DNA of 64,000 nucleotides from Pristionchus mayeri (lineage: Eukaryota; Nematoda; Chromadorea; Rhabditida; Neodiplogasteridae): NCBI GenBank assembly GCA_036245805.1, contig BTRK01000005.1:15662984-15726983 (forward strand), in the 5' to 3' direction. Under the pieces are notes generated by a model. It searched no databases, had not been told where the DNA came from, and saw only the letters and a list, made by a program, of their open reading frames with translations. The position numbers and the translations under genes were made by a program. Positions 10,482-23,100 of the stretch are shown piece by piece; position 1 is the first letter of the stretch; the number at the start of each line of letters is the position of its first letter.

Positions 10482-13400
10482 CTACTCCGGATCCGCGGGA
10501 GGCACCATGACGCTCTTCCTTCTGTCCGTGCGCGTGCGTCGATTGCTCTGCTGACGCAGCTTCAGCTTCTCCTGAATTTTTAAATTAATTAGTTAATTAG
10601 GTATTTAGCTCCGCTTGTCGTTAGAATATTCCTGACGATTTAGAATGTACTGTTTTTTTCGTAAAATTTACCGATCTATCAATGATTCTCCGATTCCCAA
10701 CGACTCTATGCTCGCAGTGAAACCTATTCGCATAATCACCCTATTCGATGTGTTTAAAGAAGGTGTAACACGAATAATAGATGAGAATGTAATGCATTCT
10801 GATGAGCGTGTTAGGTAGATATATTGTTTTCCCTCATCCCGAACCAATCGTGATCGTAGCGCAGTGGGTAACTCTTGCACTCCAAGCGCAATCTACGTGG
10901 GTTCGAATCCAGATAGGCGCATTCGATGTTGCTGTTTTTCTCATTCATTTCAAATACGCGCGCCTCGCCTGCGCTGAGGCCCGATATTCTCATTCTCATA
11001 TCTCGAGATAGAGATATCTGTGTCACTTCGGATAAAGTGATTTCTCATCGGATTTCTGTCCTTTACGACAACCACTATTCCACATGTACAATCTATTTTT
11101 CGTGTTACTCCTTCTTTAATGTTCATTGTCAGTCGCAATGAAAATTACACCTGCAACGCCATCGCCTGCTTCTCGCGCTGCAGATTGTTCCTAAAAACAT
11201 TCGTATTTAACATTAATTACTTAATTACTCATTAATTAATTATTTAATTTTTAATTAATTAATTAGTTAATTACCTGCTCTCAAAGGTCTTCCTCGTCTT
11301 GTCGTACTCGTCCAGCTTCTGCTTGACGTCGCCTGCACATGATTTAAACTTATTTTAGTAAAAAAATTTCGAAATAATTGAAACCTTCACTAGCATTAAA
11401 AACTGACCAAACAACGCGTCTTTCGTGGGGAGCGGGGCGAGTTTGCCGGATGGAAGCGGCGTCGGGTCTCTCCCGTTCGGCTGCGAGAGGTTAAGGATGT
11501 CCTGCAGGGATCAAAGGTCAATTTTCTCCATGCATTTGAGATCTAAAGACAGCACGTAAGAATGACTGCGTTTACATAAATCTCGTGTGAATGGAATTAG
11601 TGAGAAGCGCTTTATTAAAATCTACAGCGTGAGATGAAACTGAGGGAAGCGAGGCAATTGAGCATGATTACAGCAATATCTCCGCGTTGGTGATAACCCT
11701 GAATGGATTGGTGTTTTTTATAACAAGCAAGGCCATCAAAATTTTCATGCAATAGTGTTCTCCACGTGGAACTTGCATTTTTCCACTAGTCACGACAATC
11801 GTGTGAAAATTGCTACTCAAACTTGTTTTTAATGTTTTTTCGAACTGTATACAACTACAGTACCCATGTGCCACCGTACCGTCAGGTTCTCTCCGGGCAG
11901 CTCGTTCTGGTCCTTGACCGCCTCTGCTTCGAGCGCCAGCAACTCCTGGAGAATAAAATTTTGATTAAATTATTTAATTAATTAATTAATTAATTAGGCG
12001 AACCTGCTCTAGATCGTCATCGTCGACGTCATCGTACTCGAACTTCATCTCCTTGCCCATATCCTGCTTGACCTGCATACAGTCTGATTATCGATTGACG
12101 AATTTTCTGTGAAAAATAGTTTTTCTATGCGAATGTGGAATGATGGAGCAAGGGCAAATTTAGATATGCTTCACAATTAACTTATATTCTTGAGTAATTT
12201 TAATCTACAATGCTCGATCTATCACTGCTACAAAAACCATTCAAAGTTATCACAAACAAATCTTACACCTATGATGCCAAACTACTGAAGCAAGTCCTTC
12301 TATGAGGGTCTTGTTAGAACAAAGAATTAAAGAAGGAGTGTCAGCAAAGTTAAATTTTTGACGCTGTGGTAACCATGACCTAGACAATCATCCAACGATC
12401 ATAGCGCGAGCTAAGAGGATAGGCAAGGGTCACTCGCATAGCTCAGTGGTAAAGCAGTCGCAGCGTAGTCGGAAGGTTGCGGGTTCGAATCCCACCAGTT
12501 TTTGAAAAATCTTCTAGATATTTGAATTCCCGCACGTCCCATTCCCTTCAAGCCCTCCTTGGCATTCTGCCAACTAATGATAACTCGGTTCAAAATAGAG
12601 ATATGTATTTGAAATTTTCAGAATCTCTTATGGTTGTACAAAGGTCGGTCATGGTTATGACAACGTCAACATTTCAACTTTGCTGACAGTCCTTCTTTAA
12701 ATATTGATATCCAAATCAGGTCCAAATCTCAAGTCTTCGCTCACCTTCTTCTTCATCAGCGCGAGTCTTTCCTCTCGAAGAGCCTTCTGCTTCTTCACAA
12801 CCTACAACGAAACATTTTTTTACACATATTTTATATTTTTTAATTAATTAAAATTTACAAATTCATCTAATGAATAATGAGATTTAAAATGAGGATACCT
12901 TGTTGTTCGCCTTGTCGAGATCCTTCCTGATCGTATCATTGATCACCTTTAATTAATTAATTTATTATTTTTCAAAGGTAAGTATGTTTTGTTTACCTTG
13001 TCGAACCACTGGATGAGTGCAGCAACCTTCTTGTGCGTGTCCTGGTAGATCTTCAGCGCCTGCAATTATCGATTTTCCTGTAGTCACGTCCAATACAGAT
13101 GTTACTGTAGTTACCGTATTTTGACAATATTCTGACTGCGGTATTTCCCGAACTCCGGTATCTACAGTTATCGAGAAGACAGCCGCTACAGTACTCCTAC
13201 CGTACCTTCTCGAGCGTCTCGTCCGACTGGACGTCCTTGAAGGAGGAGTTGACGGTAGTCTCGAGCAGCGCCATCTCCTCCTCGGTGGCGTACGGGAATT
13301 GCACCTGAAGGGATATAGATTGATTTTCTGATCTACCATATTCCATCTACCGTACCTTTCCGAGATACACCCTGCACGACTGCACATTCTGCCCAGCGGC

Positions 13401-16400
13401 GATGAAGTTGTTGCGCGCCTCGGCTGCAGCGAAGTACCGCATGCGAGTGTTGCTGCAAAGATTTTTTTGATGCAATCTTTCCACTGCTGCAATCGCTGTA
13501 AGGGTTAACAGTTGCTGCCGAATTTGAGAAAAAATCGCTAAGAAAAAAGATGGTAAAAACTCTGTGTGATAGACAATCAATTTCAATGTAAGAGAAAGTA
13601 CGGTAGGGGTAATATATCGGATATCATCTCGGATACTCAAGATTCCGTTGTTTGTGAAATGCTGTATTCACGGCACAAAATACGGTAACTACGGTAACAC
13701 TCTTCCCCTTCACTCACGTCTTATCAATGGTCTTCAGTTCCTGCCATCTCGTGATGCCAAAGGCCATCTGCGTGTTCGCGTGCACGAGCAGCGCGCGAGC
13801 ATTCGTCCATCTTAATTAGTTAATTAGCATAATTAATCAGCAATTAATTGCTCACTTGAACATGGCGAGTGCAACTCGCTGCTGCCACTCGATCAGATCG
13901 TCCACCTGGAACTGATGATGTTGGTCAGGGAAAATCGATAATCAGGGAAATTGATAATCATGAAAGCATGAATTTCGTAATTGGATTCCTCTAGCAACGA
14001 ATCGACAAATATGTTGCGCAGACGCCCATTCTCACAATCAATTGGATAGGTTTCAAGAAGGACTTATAAGAAGAGATAGAGAAGTGATTGCAATAAGTTT
14101 CCAGCTCGCCTGAAAAAAATTGTCTAAGGAACAAGAGCGATTCTGATTGAGTGGCGTTGCTCCCGAAAATCATAATGTTCTGGGAAACCTCAAGAGACGA
14201 GCAAAGAGACTAGATAATGCGTGAAATAGAGAGTCATCTCCTTGCCCTGCTCACCTCTCCCTCCAGCACGTTCTCCTTGTCCGAGGCGTAGTCCGTGCCG
14301 AAGATTCCCGCTAGAATATTATAATTAATTAATTAAATTCGTTGATCAGCTGCGCTCCTTTGATTAATCCCTATTGTAATTCCTCCGTTTCAATTCTTGT
14401 TCAATACGACTTTTAAATAGGCTTCAGAAAATTTATATTGCAGAGAATGATTGGAGATATCAATCGTAGTAGAATTTGCAAGTTAGATTAACTTAATATG
14501 TTTTCCAAATTAGCTAATGTGTAGGGTTCTCTTATTGGAAAATTTTTGTATCATTTTCAGATACAATATAAGACCTATATATCGAGTACATGAAACATAT
14601 CTGAAAAGGATAAAAAATTTTCAAATAAGAGAACCCTATTAATGTGCTCGCGACTCTCGATAAAACTTCCTCACCGAGCATCTTGTCCTGCTGTTCGTAC
14701 AGTCCGTTGAGATTGTCCACCTGCGAATAATCGTATGATTCTTTTAATTCTACGCGCTCTCTCGTCGGTCAGAGTGAGCGAGAGAGTATGGAAAATGAAG
14801 AGAGCAAGAGCATTGCTCCCACCTGCTGCTTGTAGATCTCGGCGATCTTCGAGGCGCGGTGGTGCTGGTCCCGAGCCATTTTCAGTTCCTGGAAATAATT
14901 AATTGATCATTAATTAAACTAATTAATTAAATAATTTACCTTCTCGGCGATCTCCTGCTTGTTGATGGCGTCCAGGTACTCCTGGCGCTCCTGACATATT
15001 TTTTTATAATTAAAAAAAATATATATTTTCGAAAATGGTACCCGATTGAATCGCTGGTCCCACATGTTCTGCTGCTTGAGGAAGGTCTTCACTGAGGGCT
15101 GTTCGAGATTCTCCACGTCCGTTTTCTCTTTCTCACTGAATGTAAGTCTGACTCCAATTTTGTGCAAATAGAAGGACCAATGGATTGAAGCCTGCGCCAT
15201 TCTATTCTGAGTCCATATTTTGTTTCAGTTCATAGCAAGAGGTTTGATGTGTTTCAATCCTGACTTATAAATTTGAGAAATATTTTCGAAACGATGATTC
15301 CAGCATTTCGCAGTTATAAACATTATAATATATTATATGCAGATCAATGGTCAAAACATTTCAATTTCATTATGAGGACCTCTGTTTTCTCAGCTCTTTG
15401 TAAGTGGCCTCCAACTGGTCGACGGTCTTCTTGAGGTCATCGGCGAAAATGGATTTGCTCTCGTACTTCTTGATTACATTCTTCCGCTCGTAGCGATAGA
15501 TCGACTTCTCGAGATTGATGTAGTCCTACAATAAGAAAGTTCATGTCTTTCACCATCTCTTTTTGTGGTGTTTTGTATGACACCTACAATGGTCTAATTT
15601 GTATGTTTTGGCTTGAGATGAAGGGACAGTGAGTCACCAAGAAACGCGGTTGTCAAGCGCAAGCTCAGTGCGAGAAAGAAAACGCTCTCGAAACTTTGCA
15701 AAATATCCAAACTGACGCTTTGTTAGGGTCTACTTATGTATTGAATTTCATGTAGATATGATCGCAAGCGATAAAAAATAAGGTGACTCTGAATTAAATT
15801 CCAGGTCACCTGGATAACTCCATCGGTCAGCTTGAGACTGCCAGGTGGTGGGGGCGGCGCGTCTCCCTTCGGTTCGGGAGTAGTCTCGCCCGGACCAGGC
15901 ACTGGAGTGGTACCCGTCGCCTGTTATTGGGCCTATCATTGAAGAGGAAGGATTTTTAATGGTTTTTATTTTCCTATCCGATTTCGGGATCATCAACCGA
16001 GGCCGAAGGGACGCTGATAAATGGAAGCTGTGAAACCTAGGCGAATTTGCCCATATTAAATTTTTCCATTTCCAATAAAAAACTAGCGGAGTCCGCTAAT
16101 CACCTCAATTTGGTCATAGTTGTTTAGCTGTCTCTGTGGACCGGATATAATCTTTCAACAGAGTTTAATAGCAATATTTAATATTTGCATACTAAAACTT
16201 CTTCTCAACTCACGTCCTTCTTCTTCGTTCCCTTCTTCTTAGGCGCCCCGGGCGTCTTGTCCCTTCAAAACGTGATATTTGATCTCTGATCTTCCGATTT
16301 TGATCGTCGTTCTTTGCCAATGTTTCCACAATCTACACAAGAAGAACCGTTTAGAACATTTCAGGTCGAACCAAACTCGTCATTTATAAAAATCTCACTT

Positions 16401-18496
16401 CTTGCTCTTCTTCCTCGGTTTCTTCTCCTTCGTCGCCTCGGGAGGAATCACGACCTTCAATTATTATATGAGCCCGGTTGCGTAAGAATCAAACAAGGTC
16501 AAATCAAACAATTTTCGAAAACTTGAGGAAAGGGGTTCTCGAGGATGCTGATCATCATGGTCAACTTTATTTTGCACCATCTCGACCGGTTGAGCCAGGC
16601 TGCATGTAGGCTGCATCTACGTTTTTGTCGATAACTCTGCAACCGATTGAAGAATCACCTTCAAATTTGAACAGTGGGTAATTCTCATTACCTTTAATCC
16701 GATTTTTGCTAATTCTTTAATTTTCTTAATTTTTAAAAATATGAAAAGTTGGTTCTTGAATAGAAAGAATTAGTACGGTTAATGAAATACATAGAAAGGT
16801 GCGCCATATTATGAGGATCATTTTTCGGATACATAGTAGGTGAAAAAAGCTAATCACTTTTTTGCTACGATTAGTTTTCTGATGCATTTTTCCACACTTC
16901 ACCGTGCTGAACGAATGGTAAATGAGAAATTAGAATGAGTTTCACGGCCACATATACCCTCCTCGTCACTCGCCACGAGATAAATAGATCTGAGAGTATA
17001 GTTGGCAGTGAAACTCTATCTCATTTCTCACTCTCCTCCCAATTAGCACGGCGAAGAGTGGAAAATGCATCACAAAACTAATCATAGAACAAAAGTGATT
17101 AGCTTGTTTCCCCTACTATGTATCCGAAAAATGATTCTCAGAATATGGCGCATCTTTCTATGTATTTCATTAACCTTACTAATTCTTCATATTCGAGAAC
17201 CAACTTTTCATATTTTTAAAAATTAAGATAATTAAAGAATTAGCAAAAATCGGATTAAAGGTAGTGAGAATTACCCACTATTCAAATTTGAATGTGATTC
17301 CTCAATAGGTTGCAGAGATATCGACAAAAACGTAGATGCAGCCTCCATGCAGCCTCGCTCAACCGGTCGAGATGGTGCAAAATTAAGTTGATCATTATGA
17401 TCAGCACCCTCGAGAACCCCTTTCCTCAAGTTTTCGCTAAATTGCTGTGCCAGACCCTTTAGGACTTTGTTCGATTCTTACGCAACCAGGCTCATATTTT
17501 AGTATTTTTTTCGGAATGAATTACGAAGGATCATCGTTTTCTCTCTGCGCTTCAACCTAAGTAGGTGTTGTGAAACACATATGAATGGAAAGGAGAGAAA
17601 CGCGCAGCAAAGACTTAAATTTTCCAGTGATGCAATAGTGCAACTTATTTTTCTTGAACAAAATTTTAGACTAGCTTGCTAATGTCCTGATGATCGTTTC
17701 TCTCTCCACTCTGTGCTGTTTCTTCTGCCAGTCAGAGGCAGCGACAGAGCGTGCAGACGGGAGAGAGTCAGACAATTCCCTCACCTCCCCTGCTGCGTCC
17801 TCGAACTTCTTCTCGATGTACTCGTCGCTGACGTCATGCTTCAATGTGATCTTTGATCTTTTAAAAAAACCGAACTATTCGCTTCGGATTAATCCCGGCG
17901 CTAGGGAAGGCTTCGCAAGAAATCGCGTTTTCATTCTGCGTTTCTCTGTCCAACCAGATCTGTGAGATATCACGAAGAATGAAGAAAGTCATTACTCGCA
18001 CAGCCATCCCCACCCGGCACCCAGTGCCTATTTTGATCTTTGTTTATCTCAATTACTCCCGGTTTCACATGGGAACTCCCCGCCATCCCGCGCAAAACTG
18101 AGCTCATTTCGTGAAGTTTTCAGAATCGACGAGTAATTCGACAAGATTCTGAATCCCTAACCATGGTCTGATTGGCCTTCTTGCTCGCGTCCTTCACAGT
18201 CTCATTCGCTTCTCGCGCTGCATCCCTCACGAGGTTCTCCTTGTCGTCTGCAACTCAGAGAAATGGTGTCATTCATTAGTTAATTAAGAGTCTGAAACCC
18301 TAATTTTGTGATGATATTGTGCAACAGAGTGTACAGGAATTCAAGGCAATTCTGCGATGTTTATGAATTTTGAGGCTACAACGAAAATTTTGTGTTGATA
18401 TTTTGAAATAAATTGGATCTACAGGCTCCACTAACCTGCTTCCTGCTGTATCATCTTCTGCGCGCCCTCCGCCTTCTTTGAAGCGCCAGTGCCCAT
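10482..18496 (-). CDS. 606-aa lysine-rich coiled-coil protein with N-myristoylation-like start, 25 exons
   Basis: Exons (minus): 18496-18436, 18247-18162, 17850-17785, 16454-16399, 16262-16214, 15920-15810, 15525-15380, 15135-15042, 14990-14940, 14888-14823, 14720-14675, 14310-14255, 13905-13856, 13810-13709, 13452-13356, 13304-13206, 13059-12997, 12946-12899, 12801-12745, 12072-12004, 11945-11880, 11501-11408, 11332-11275, 11190-11151 and 10571-10482. They sum to 1821 nt and every phase agrees. The start MGTGASKK fits the myristoylation consensus (Gly2, Ser6, Lys7). Then come a Lys/Pro-rich linker (PRKKSKK, APPPPPGS), long helical segments (DYINLEKSIYRYERKN, GIFGTDYASDKENVLEGE, ALLVHANTQMAFGITRW), an acidic stretch (EYDDVDDDDLEQE) and a basic tail. 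No enzyme motif is seen. It is probably a membrane-attached scaffold or filament-type protein; the family was not recognised. Confidence 0.85.
10753..11119. mobile_element. TTAA-ended inverted-repeat element carrying a tRNA-like unit (member 3)
   Basis: 367 bp from TTAAAGAAGGTGTAACACGA to the inverse complement ending TCCTTCTTTAA, with arms of about 30 bp. The interior holds a tRNA-like block: box A TAGCGCAGTGG at 10857-10867 and a perfect box B GGTTCGAATCC at 10900-10910. Between them is a hairpin whose 7-nt loop CTCCAAG would present a CCA (Trp) anticodon. The T stem is poorly paired, so this is not called a tRNA gene. It sits in the last intron (11150-10572) of the coiled-coil gene. Confidence 0.8.
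11502..11879. other. Intron of the coiled-coil gene without recognised content
   Basis: Unusually long intron between exons 11945-11880 and 11501-11408. A 68-codon minus-strand frame (11874-11668) shows no family resemblance and no matching splice phase, so it is treated as chance. Confidence 0.4.
12328..12700. mobile_element. TTAA-ended inverted-repeat element carrying a tRNA-like unit (member 2)
   Basis: 373 bp bounded by TTAAAGAAGGA and TCCTTCTTTAA. The arms extend about 55 bp inward (TGTCAGCAAAGTT, then CATGACC). The interior contains a perfect box A (TAGCTCAGTGG, 12439-12449) and box B (GGTTCGAATCC, 12482-12492), 42 bp apart start to start... that is, at tRNA-like spacing. The acceptor stem does not close. 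The sequence after box B (GATATTT and onward) resembles member 1 at 6698. It lies in an intron of the coiled-coil gene (12744-12073). Confidence 0.85.
16466..17497. mobile_element. 1.03-kb fold-back element in a coiled-coil gene intron
   Basis: The ends ATATGAGCCCGGTTGCGTAA and its near inverse complement (at 17478-17497) begin arms of roughly 430 bp each. The repeat symmetry continues almost to the centre near 16980 (GTTTCAC versus GTGAAAC), so transcripts could form one long hairpin. No coding capacity. It occupies most of the intron between exons 17850-17785 and 16454-16399, and its left end is only 12 nt from the 3' splice site. Confidence 0.88.
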
Positions 18497-20068
18497 CGTG
18501 ACCTACCGTGACAAACTCGATTACGGTACTCTTGAGACTACAGTAACCTGCATAGGTAAAAGCTACAGTTACCGTACCTTTCTGGTTTACTTCAGCCTGA
18601 GCGGGCGGCTGCTGAGTGTAACTGCTACTGTGTCGATGTACACTTGGAGAGTCGCCCCCTCCTCTCATCCCGTCCTCCCCTGGTCACCATGGATGAGCAA
18701 TCTCCATTCCGCGTTGTCTCTGCTTCCTCAGAGGAGAAGAGAGAGTAAGGGGAAAGAGGAGAGTCGGTGGCTCTCCCTCCGGTCTCCATGGACATCTATT
18801 CACCTTGGCTACTGGAGGAGGACTGGAAGGAGGCAAAAAGAAGGCTAAAGCAGCAATGAGTCATTCTGGAGGAGAGAAGGGAGAATGGGTTGAAGGAGAA
18901 GAAGTGATGTGAGACTAATATTTGAAATTCTGAAAGATCAGGTTCAGTTGATCGAAATTATTCCGAAAGGTTTTTTGCTCCACTGATAATTGTTCTAATG
19001 GTTACTCCTCTCTGTCTCGCCATTTATTTCTACACACGCCATTTCAAAAAGAGCTTCTGTCTAATTTATCGTCATTTGTTCGACAATTGCTCTTTGATGC
19101 CCATTGAAAAGAATACCAGGAATGCAACGGGGGAATTGTTCTTCCTCCTTTCACGGGATTTTGGCGTCATGGCAGAGGTGGTTATTTTAGAATTCCCTTT
19201 TTCGACTTTGCAAGTTATGTTCAAACTCATTATGGTTGTACATCCTGTAGAATACTAAAACTATTCATTGCGGCCAAGCCAAATTCCCGACTCATGGACC
19301 TTTTCACGATCTTTATTTCCCATTTTAGTCAAAAATTAAAAGTGCTCGCTCTCATACGGCGTAATCGGAGTTCATTCGCAGGGAGTTCAAAACTCCACTG
19401 GATCTTGAGAGTGTTTGTGTGAAGTTTGCGAGGGAGGGAATGGAAGTACGGGAAGTGACACCATTGAGGGCAAACAGCCAGCTGCAGAGAATGATGAAAA
19501 TAACCGAATTAGAGGAAAATAAAAGTTTGTGAGTTACCAACTTGTTAATTTTATTAATGTTTCATTGTGATTTAGAAGAATTCATTAACAGATGTGTTTC
19601 AATGTTTGAATAATGGTGTACGAATTTCTGATTCTTAGATATGGCGACGATAGACCTTGAAAACAAACAAACCAATATCTTCTCACAACGACGTGATGAC
19701 CAGCATACCGTAGTTCCGCTTTATCCCTTCCAATTTCGCATTCTGTTCACAGCTCAGTCGACGTAATATCCACGCAATGAGATGTGGGGGATGGTTTATG
19801 TGTTTTGCATTCAGTGTAACACCTGTTCCTTCTGCCGACGATAAACGGCAACAGATAGTCTAATGGCCGATCACCGGTCATCGCTCCAAATTATGCATTC
19901 TTGCTTGGAGCAGGAAACAGAGAAATTCCGCATGTTGTCTGTTTCGTCACGTAGAGAGGAACTCCATTCATCGTCATGCCATTTTTCCAATGTGACGAAT
20001 GACGTTAAAAACTGTTAATTTCCTCTAAGATGAAGAAGGAGGAACTGTTCCAAGCTTTCAACCACTGA

Positions 20069-20154
20069 GAAATCGTCTGACTCTCTTCAGTTTGCATGCT
20101 CTCTCGTCTCTCTGACCGGCGTGAGTGCTTGCAAAGAGAGTCAGACCATTGCTC
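20069..20154. mobile_element. 86-bp palindromic element with 10-bp target duplication (Mutator-like MITE candidate)
   Basis: The ends (GAAATCGTCTGACTCTCTTC and GAGTCAGACCATTGCTC) are near inverse complements. The element is bracketed by the 10-bp direct repeat CAACCACTGA (20059-20068 and 20155-20164). A direct repeat of 9-11 bp is the hallmark of Mutator-like transposition. A sister copy is at 23921-24013. Confidence 0.7.
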
Positions 20155-23100
20155 CAACCACTGAATGGTGTTCCTCCCCTCCAATCACCGCAGGCTCATT
20201 TCCATTCCCTTCCCGTTTTCTCCAAGAAATAGTACTACTACCAATTTCCTAATTAGTCTCTCGCCTGCGCTGCAAGAAGGGAATTCAGTCCAGCGACCGA
20301 GGAGAATACGTCACATTTCTAAGCTTTGCTGCACTCTTTGCTGCAGTTTCGCCTCGAGTGCATTTTCGGTCCACTCGGACGCCATTTTGAGGTTATCAAA
20401 TGGCTTTGCTCTTCGAATCTTCAATATCTGATTCAGAACGTTCAGAGTCGTCAAACTATCTCTAAGACCCGTTCTGGATCTTGAACAAAAATAAATTGCA
20501 CTGGTACTCTAGCTGTAATAGGTTGAATACTAAAAAATGAATAATCCGGCTACAAAATATGAGATAATATAAACATGGAGCATAACACGCTAACAAGCAA
20601 GCACGCTTCGACGGCGTGGAATCTTTTACGAATAGTTTACCTCAAGTATTCCCAGTAAAGGTGAATCGCGCCTAATTGACTAGGCCAATTTGGGGATTCT
20701 CTTCGGAATCACGTCTAGGCGAAGCTGCGTCGACAAAGTTCTCGATCTCTAACCCACTCCCGACGACGCAATATTCGTTTGTCTCTGCTTGCGTTGCCCC
20801 CGGGCATGCAAGACAGTACTAAAATTCAGACGGATTCCACTCAAACAACCATCCTTCCGCCCTCATTTTATTTGCAAATAGAGCATTTTCATACAGTCTA
20901 ACATCATAGCAAAACGTGTCTTAAGCCTATTACCGACCTAGACACCCGAACGCTGTCTTGGTGAAGGGAAGTAAGGTGGCTTCTGTCTCTTCATTCTGCG
21001 TGTTCTCTCGTCAGTCCGACCGGTGCTAGAGAGCACAGCACGAAGAGCGGAAGAGTGATGCCATCGCTCCCTTAAAGGTGGGCTCCGAGCAGACTTCCTG
21101 CACACAATTCTTCATTGCCCGATGGATTTCGGGCTCATAAATAATGATGTTCGCTCTTTTTCTTCTGTTTATTCTCGAGAGGACTAGAGAGGAGGAGGGA
21201 CAGATCCATTATGAGAGGAGGATTCGCCGCCCAACCTGCGAAAACATGCAGTAAAACTGTACATGCGGCAATGATGAGCGTGCACGCTCTCCTCATTTTC
21301 CACACTCTCTCTCGGCTGCGTATCATTGCTTCCGGCTGCAGGCCCCGCCCCCCTGTCCCATTCACAGTTTCCCCCGCACATTGTAGTGGGCATTTTCATT
21401 ACTGCGCGGGGTGACTTTTTGGGAATCGTCCCGTAATTGTCTGCTATTATTCTCGTACTTTTCTGGGGAGACTCCATTACTTCCTACTTTACGACCACTT
21501 AGCTGCAGAAAGACGAAAAGCTCTTCGAGGTTAGGAGGTTACGACTCTCAAAGACTTTTAGAAGGCTCGTTTTCCGTAAAGCGGAGGAGAGGACTCGCGC
21601 TTAGCCAACTCATCCCTCAAAGTGTAGTATTACGGTAGGCGCGTCGAGTTGCTTGTTAGTACGGACGAAATACGACGATGAATCTTACGCTAGCGTGATC
21701 TGTAACATCCCGGACCGGCTAGAGAGCATGGGAAAGCGGGAGAGTGACGACCTTTCCGGGGAGGGGGCGGAGCAGTCGAATGGATTCGTGCCTGTTTCTT
21801 GTCACATACTCGGCGGATTCATGTTTCTCGAGGACGCTAACGAGCTCTCCTCCTCACTTCTTTCCTGATCGCCCGACCCTTTGAGTAGGGCTACACTTCT
21901 TCTCCACTGAACATCTTAGGCTTTTTGGTGGATCTCTAAGAGGACTTTCTCCGATTTCTTAGATTCGTCTCATAATCTCGAGAATCCCCATTTTTATTCC
22001 TTTGAATAAGTATAAAATTGGGCGGTGCGATGTATGTTGGGTTCAATGTAAGGTAGGAGGTATCAGGGACAAGGAACTATAGAGGCGAAGTATCGGAGTC
22101 TGCCCAGTTTTTTGGGCGCTTAGCGGGAAATTACTACCTTCGTTCTTGTGCGCGCGCCGAAAGCCAAAGTTTGCTGGTCTAAGATCGGGGGAAATCATCA
22201 GTCTCTCTCTCGTTTCGCCCCCGGGAATTGGCAAAATGATGGGTTCTGCCCTCGGTTTTCGATGAAAGATTGCTTCCCACGTGAGGAGGTTGCTCTTAGA
22301 TGAATTACCCTCTCTCTCCAATCCCGAAATGGAATCGGCGCCTTTCCGATGGTCCCCCGGGGAGCGAATAGTACTCCCATATCACTTCGTCTTGTTGTTC
22401 TCAGTTCTGCCAGAACTCGTGGCAGCATGCCACTCAAAAACGAGCGCGTGGGTGTTTGTGGAATAGTACGGAGAATAGAAGAAGTTATGTTCAGCAAAAA
22501 TGTGGATGCCTACTGCGCGGTGATAGATTTCTGCTTTTTTTTTGGGGGGGGGGGTGAATCATAATCCTTCTCCAGTGATTGTATTAATAGGAAAAGCGCG
22601 CAGGTGTACTTACAGGAGTGAGAGATCACGTTAATAGTCCCTTGGGAGCTAGCAACTGGCTCTTTCGCATATGATGACAGTCGAGTATACCTTTGTTGAG
22701 AAGCACTCTGATTCCGCCGGAGTTACGTTTACTCCCACATTATCTCTAGGGTGATACTTAATGCTTATTGTAGTTTTCTAAATGCCCTTGCTTACTGGCA
22801 CCAAGGTATACACGGCAAATTGCGTGCGCGTTAATCAAGCTTGCCTTCCCGGAAGCGGTATCTATCACCGCGCAGCAGCCATCCTTCTTCTTGCCTTATA
22901 TTTCCCATTCTTTCCACTTGCCATTCCGAATACATCCTTGTGTATCTAATGTGGTCTGGATTGCGTATTGCACCCCACCCAGTCCTTGTTTCCTTGTTTC
23001 CTCAATGCACGAAAATTTAACTGGATTTCCTGGACCAAAAAAAAGGCTGGACCGAAATTCGCGAGCGTGTGCCATGCCGGAGATGGCATTTGTCACCACT

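Noticed and set aside
10850..10920. tRNA-Trp gene at 10850-10920
   Set aside because: The anticodon loop would fit CCA, but the T stem has mismatches and no acceptor stem was found; kept as a tRNA-like unit only.
12430..12500. tRNA gene at 12430-12500
   Set aside because: A and B boxes are perfect, but no acceptor stem closes and the anticodon stem is poor; it is enclosed in a TTAA inverted-repeat element, so it is annotated as part of that element.
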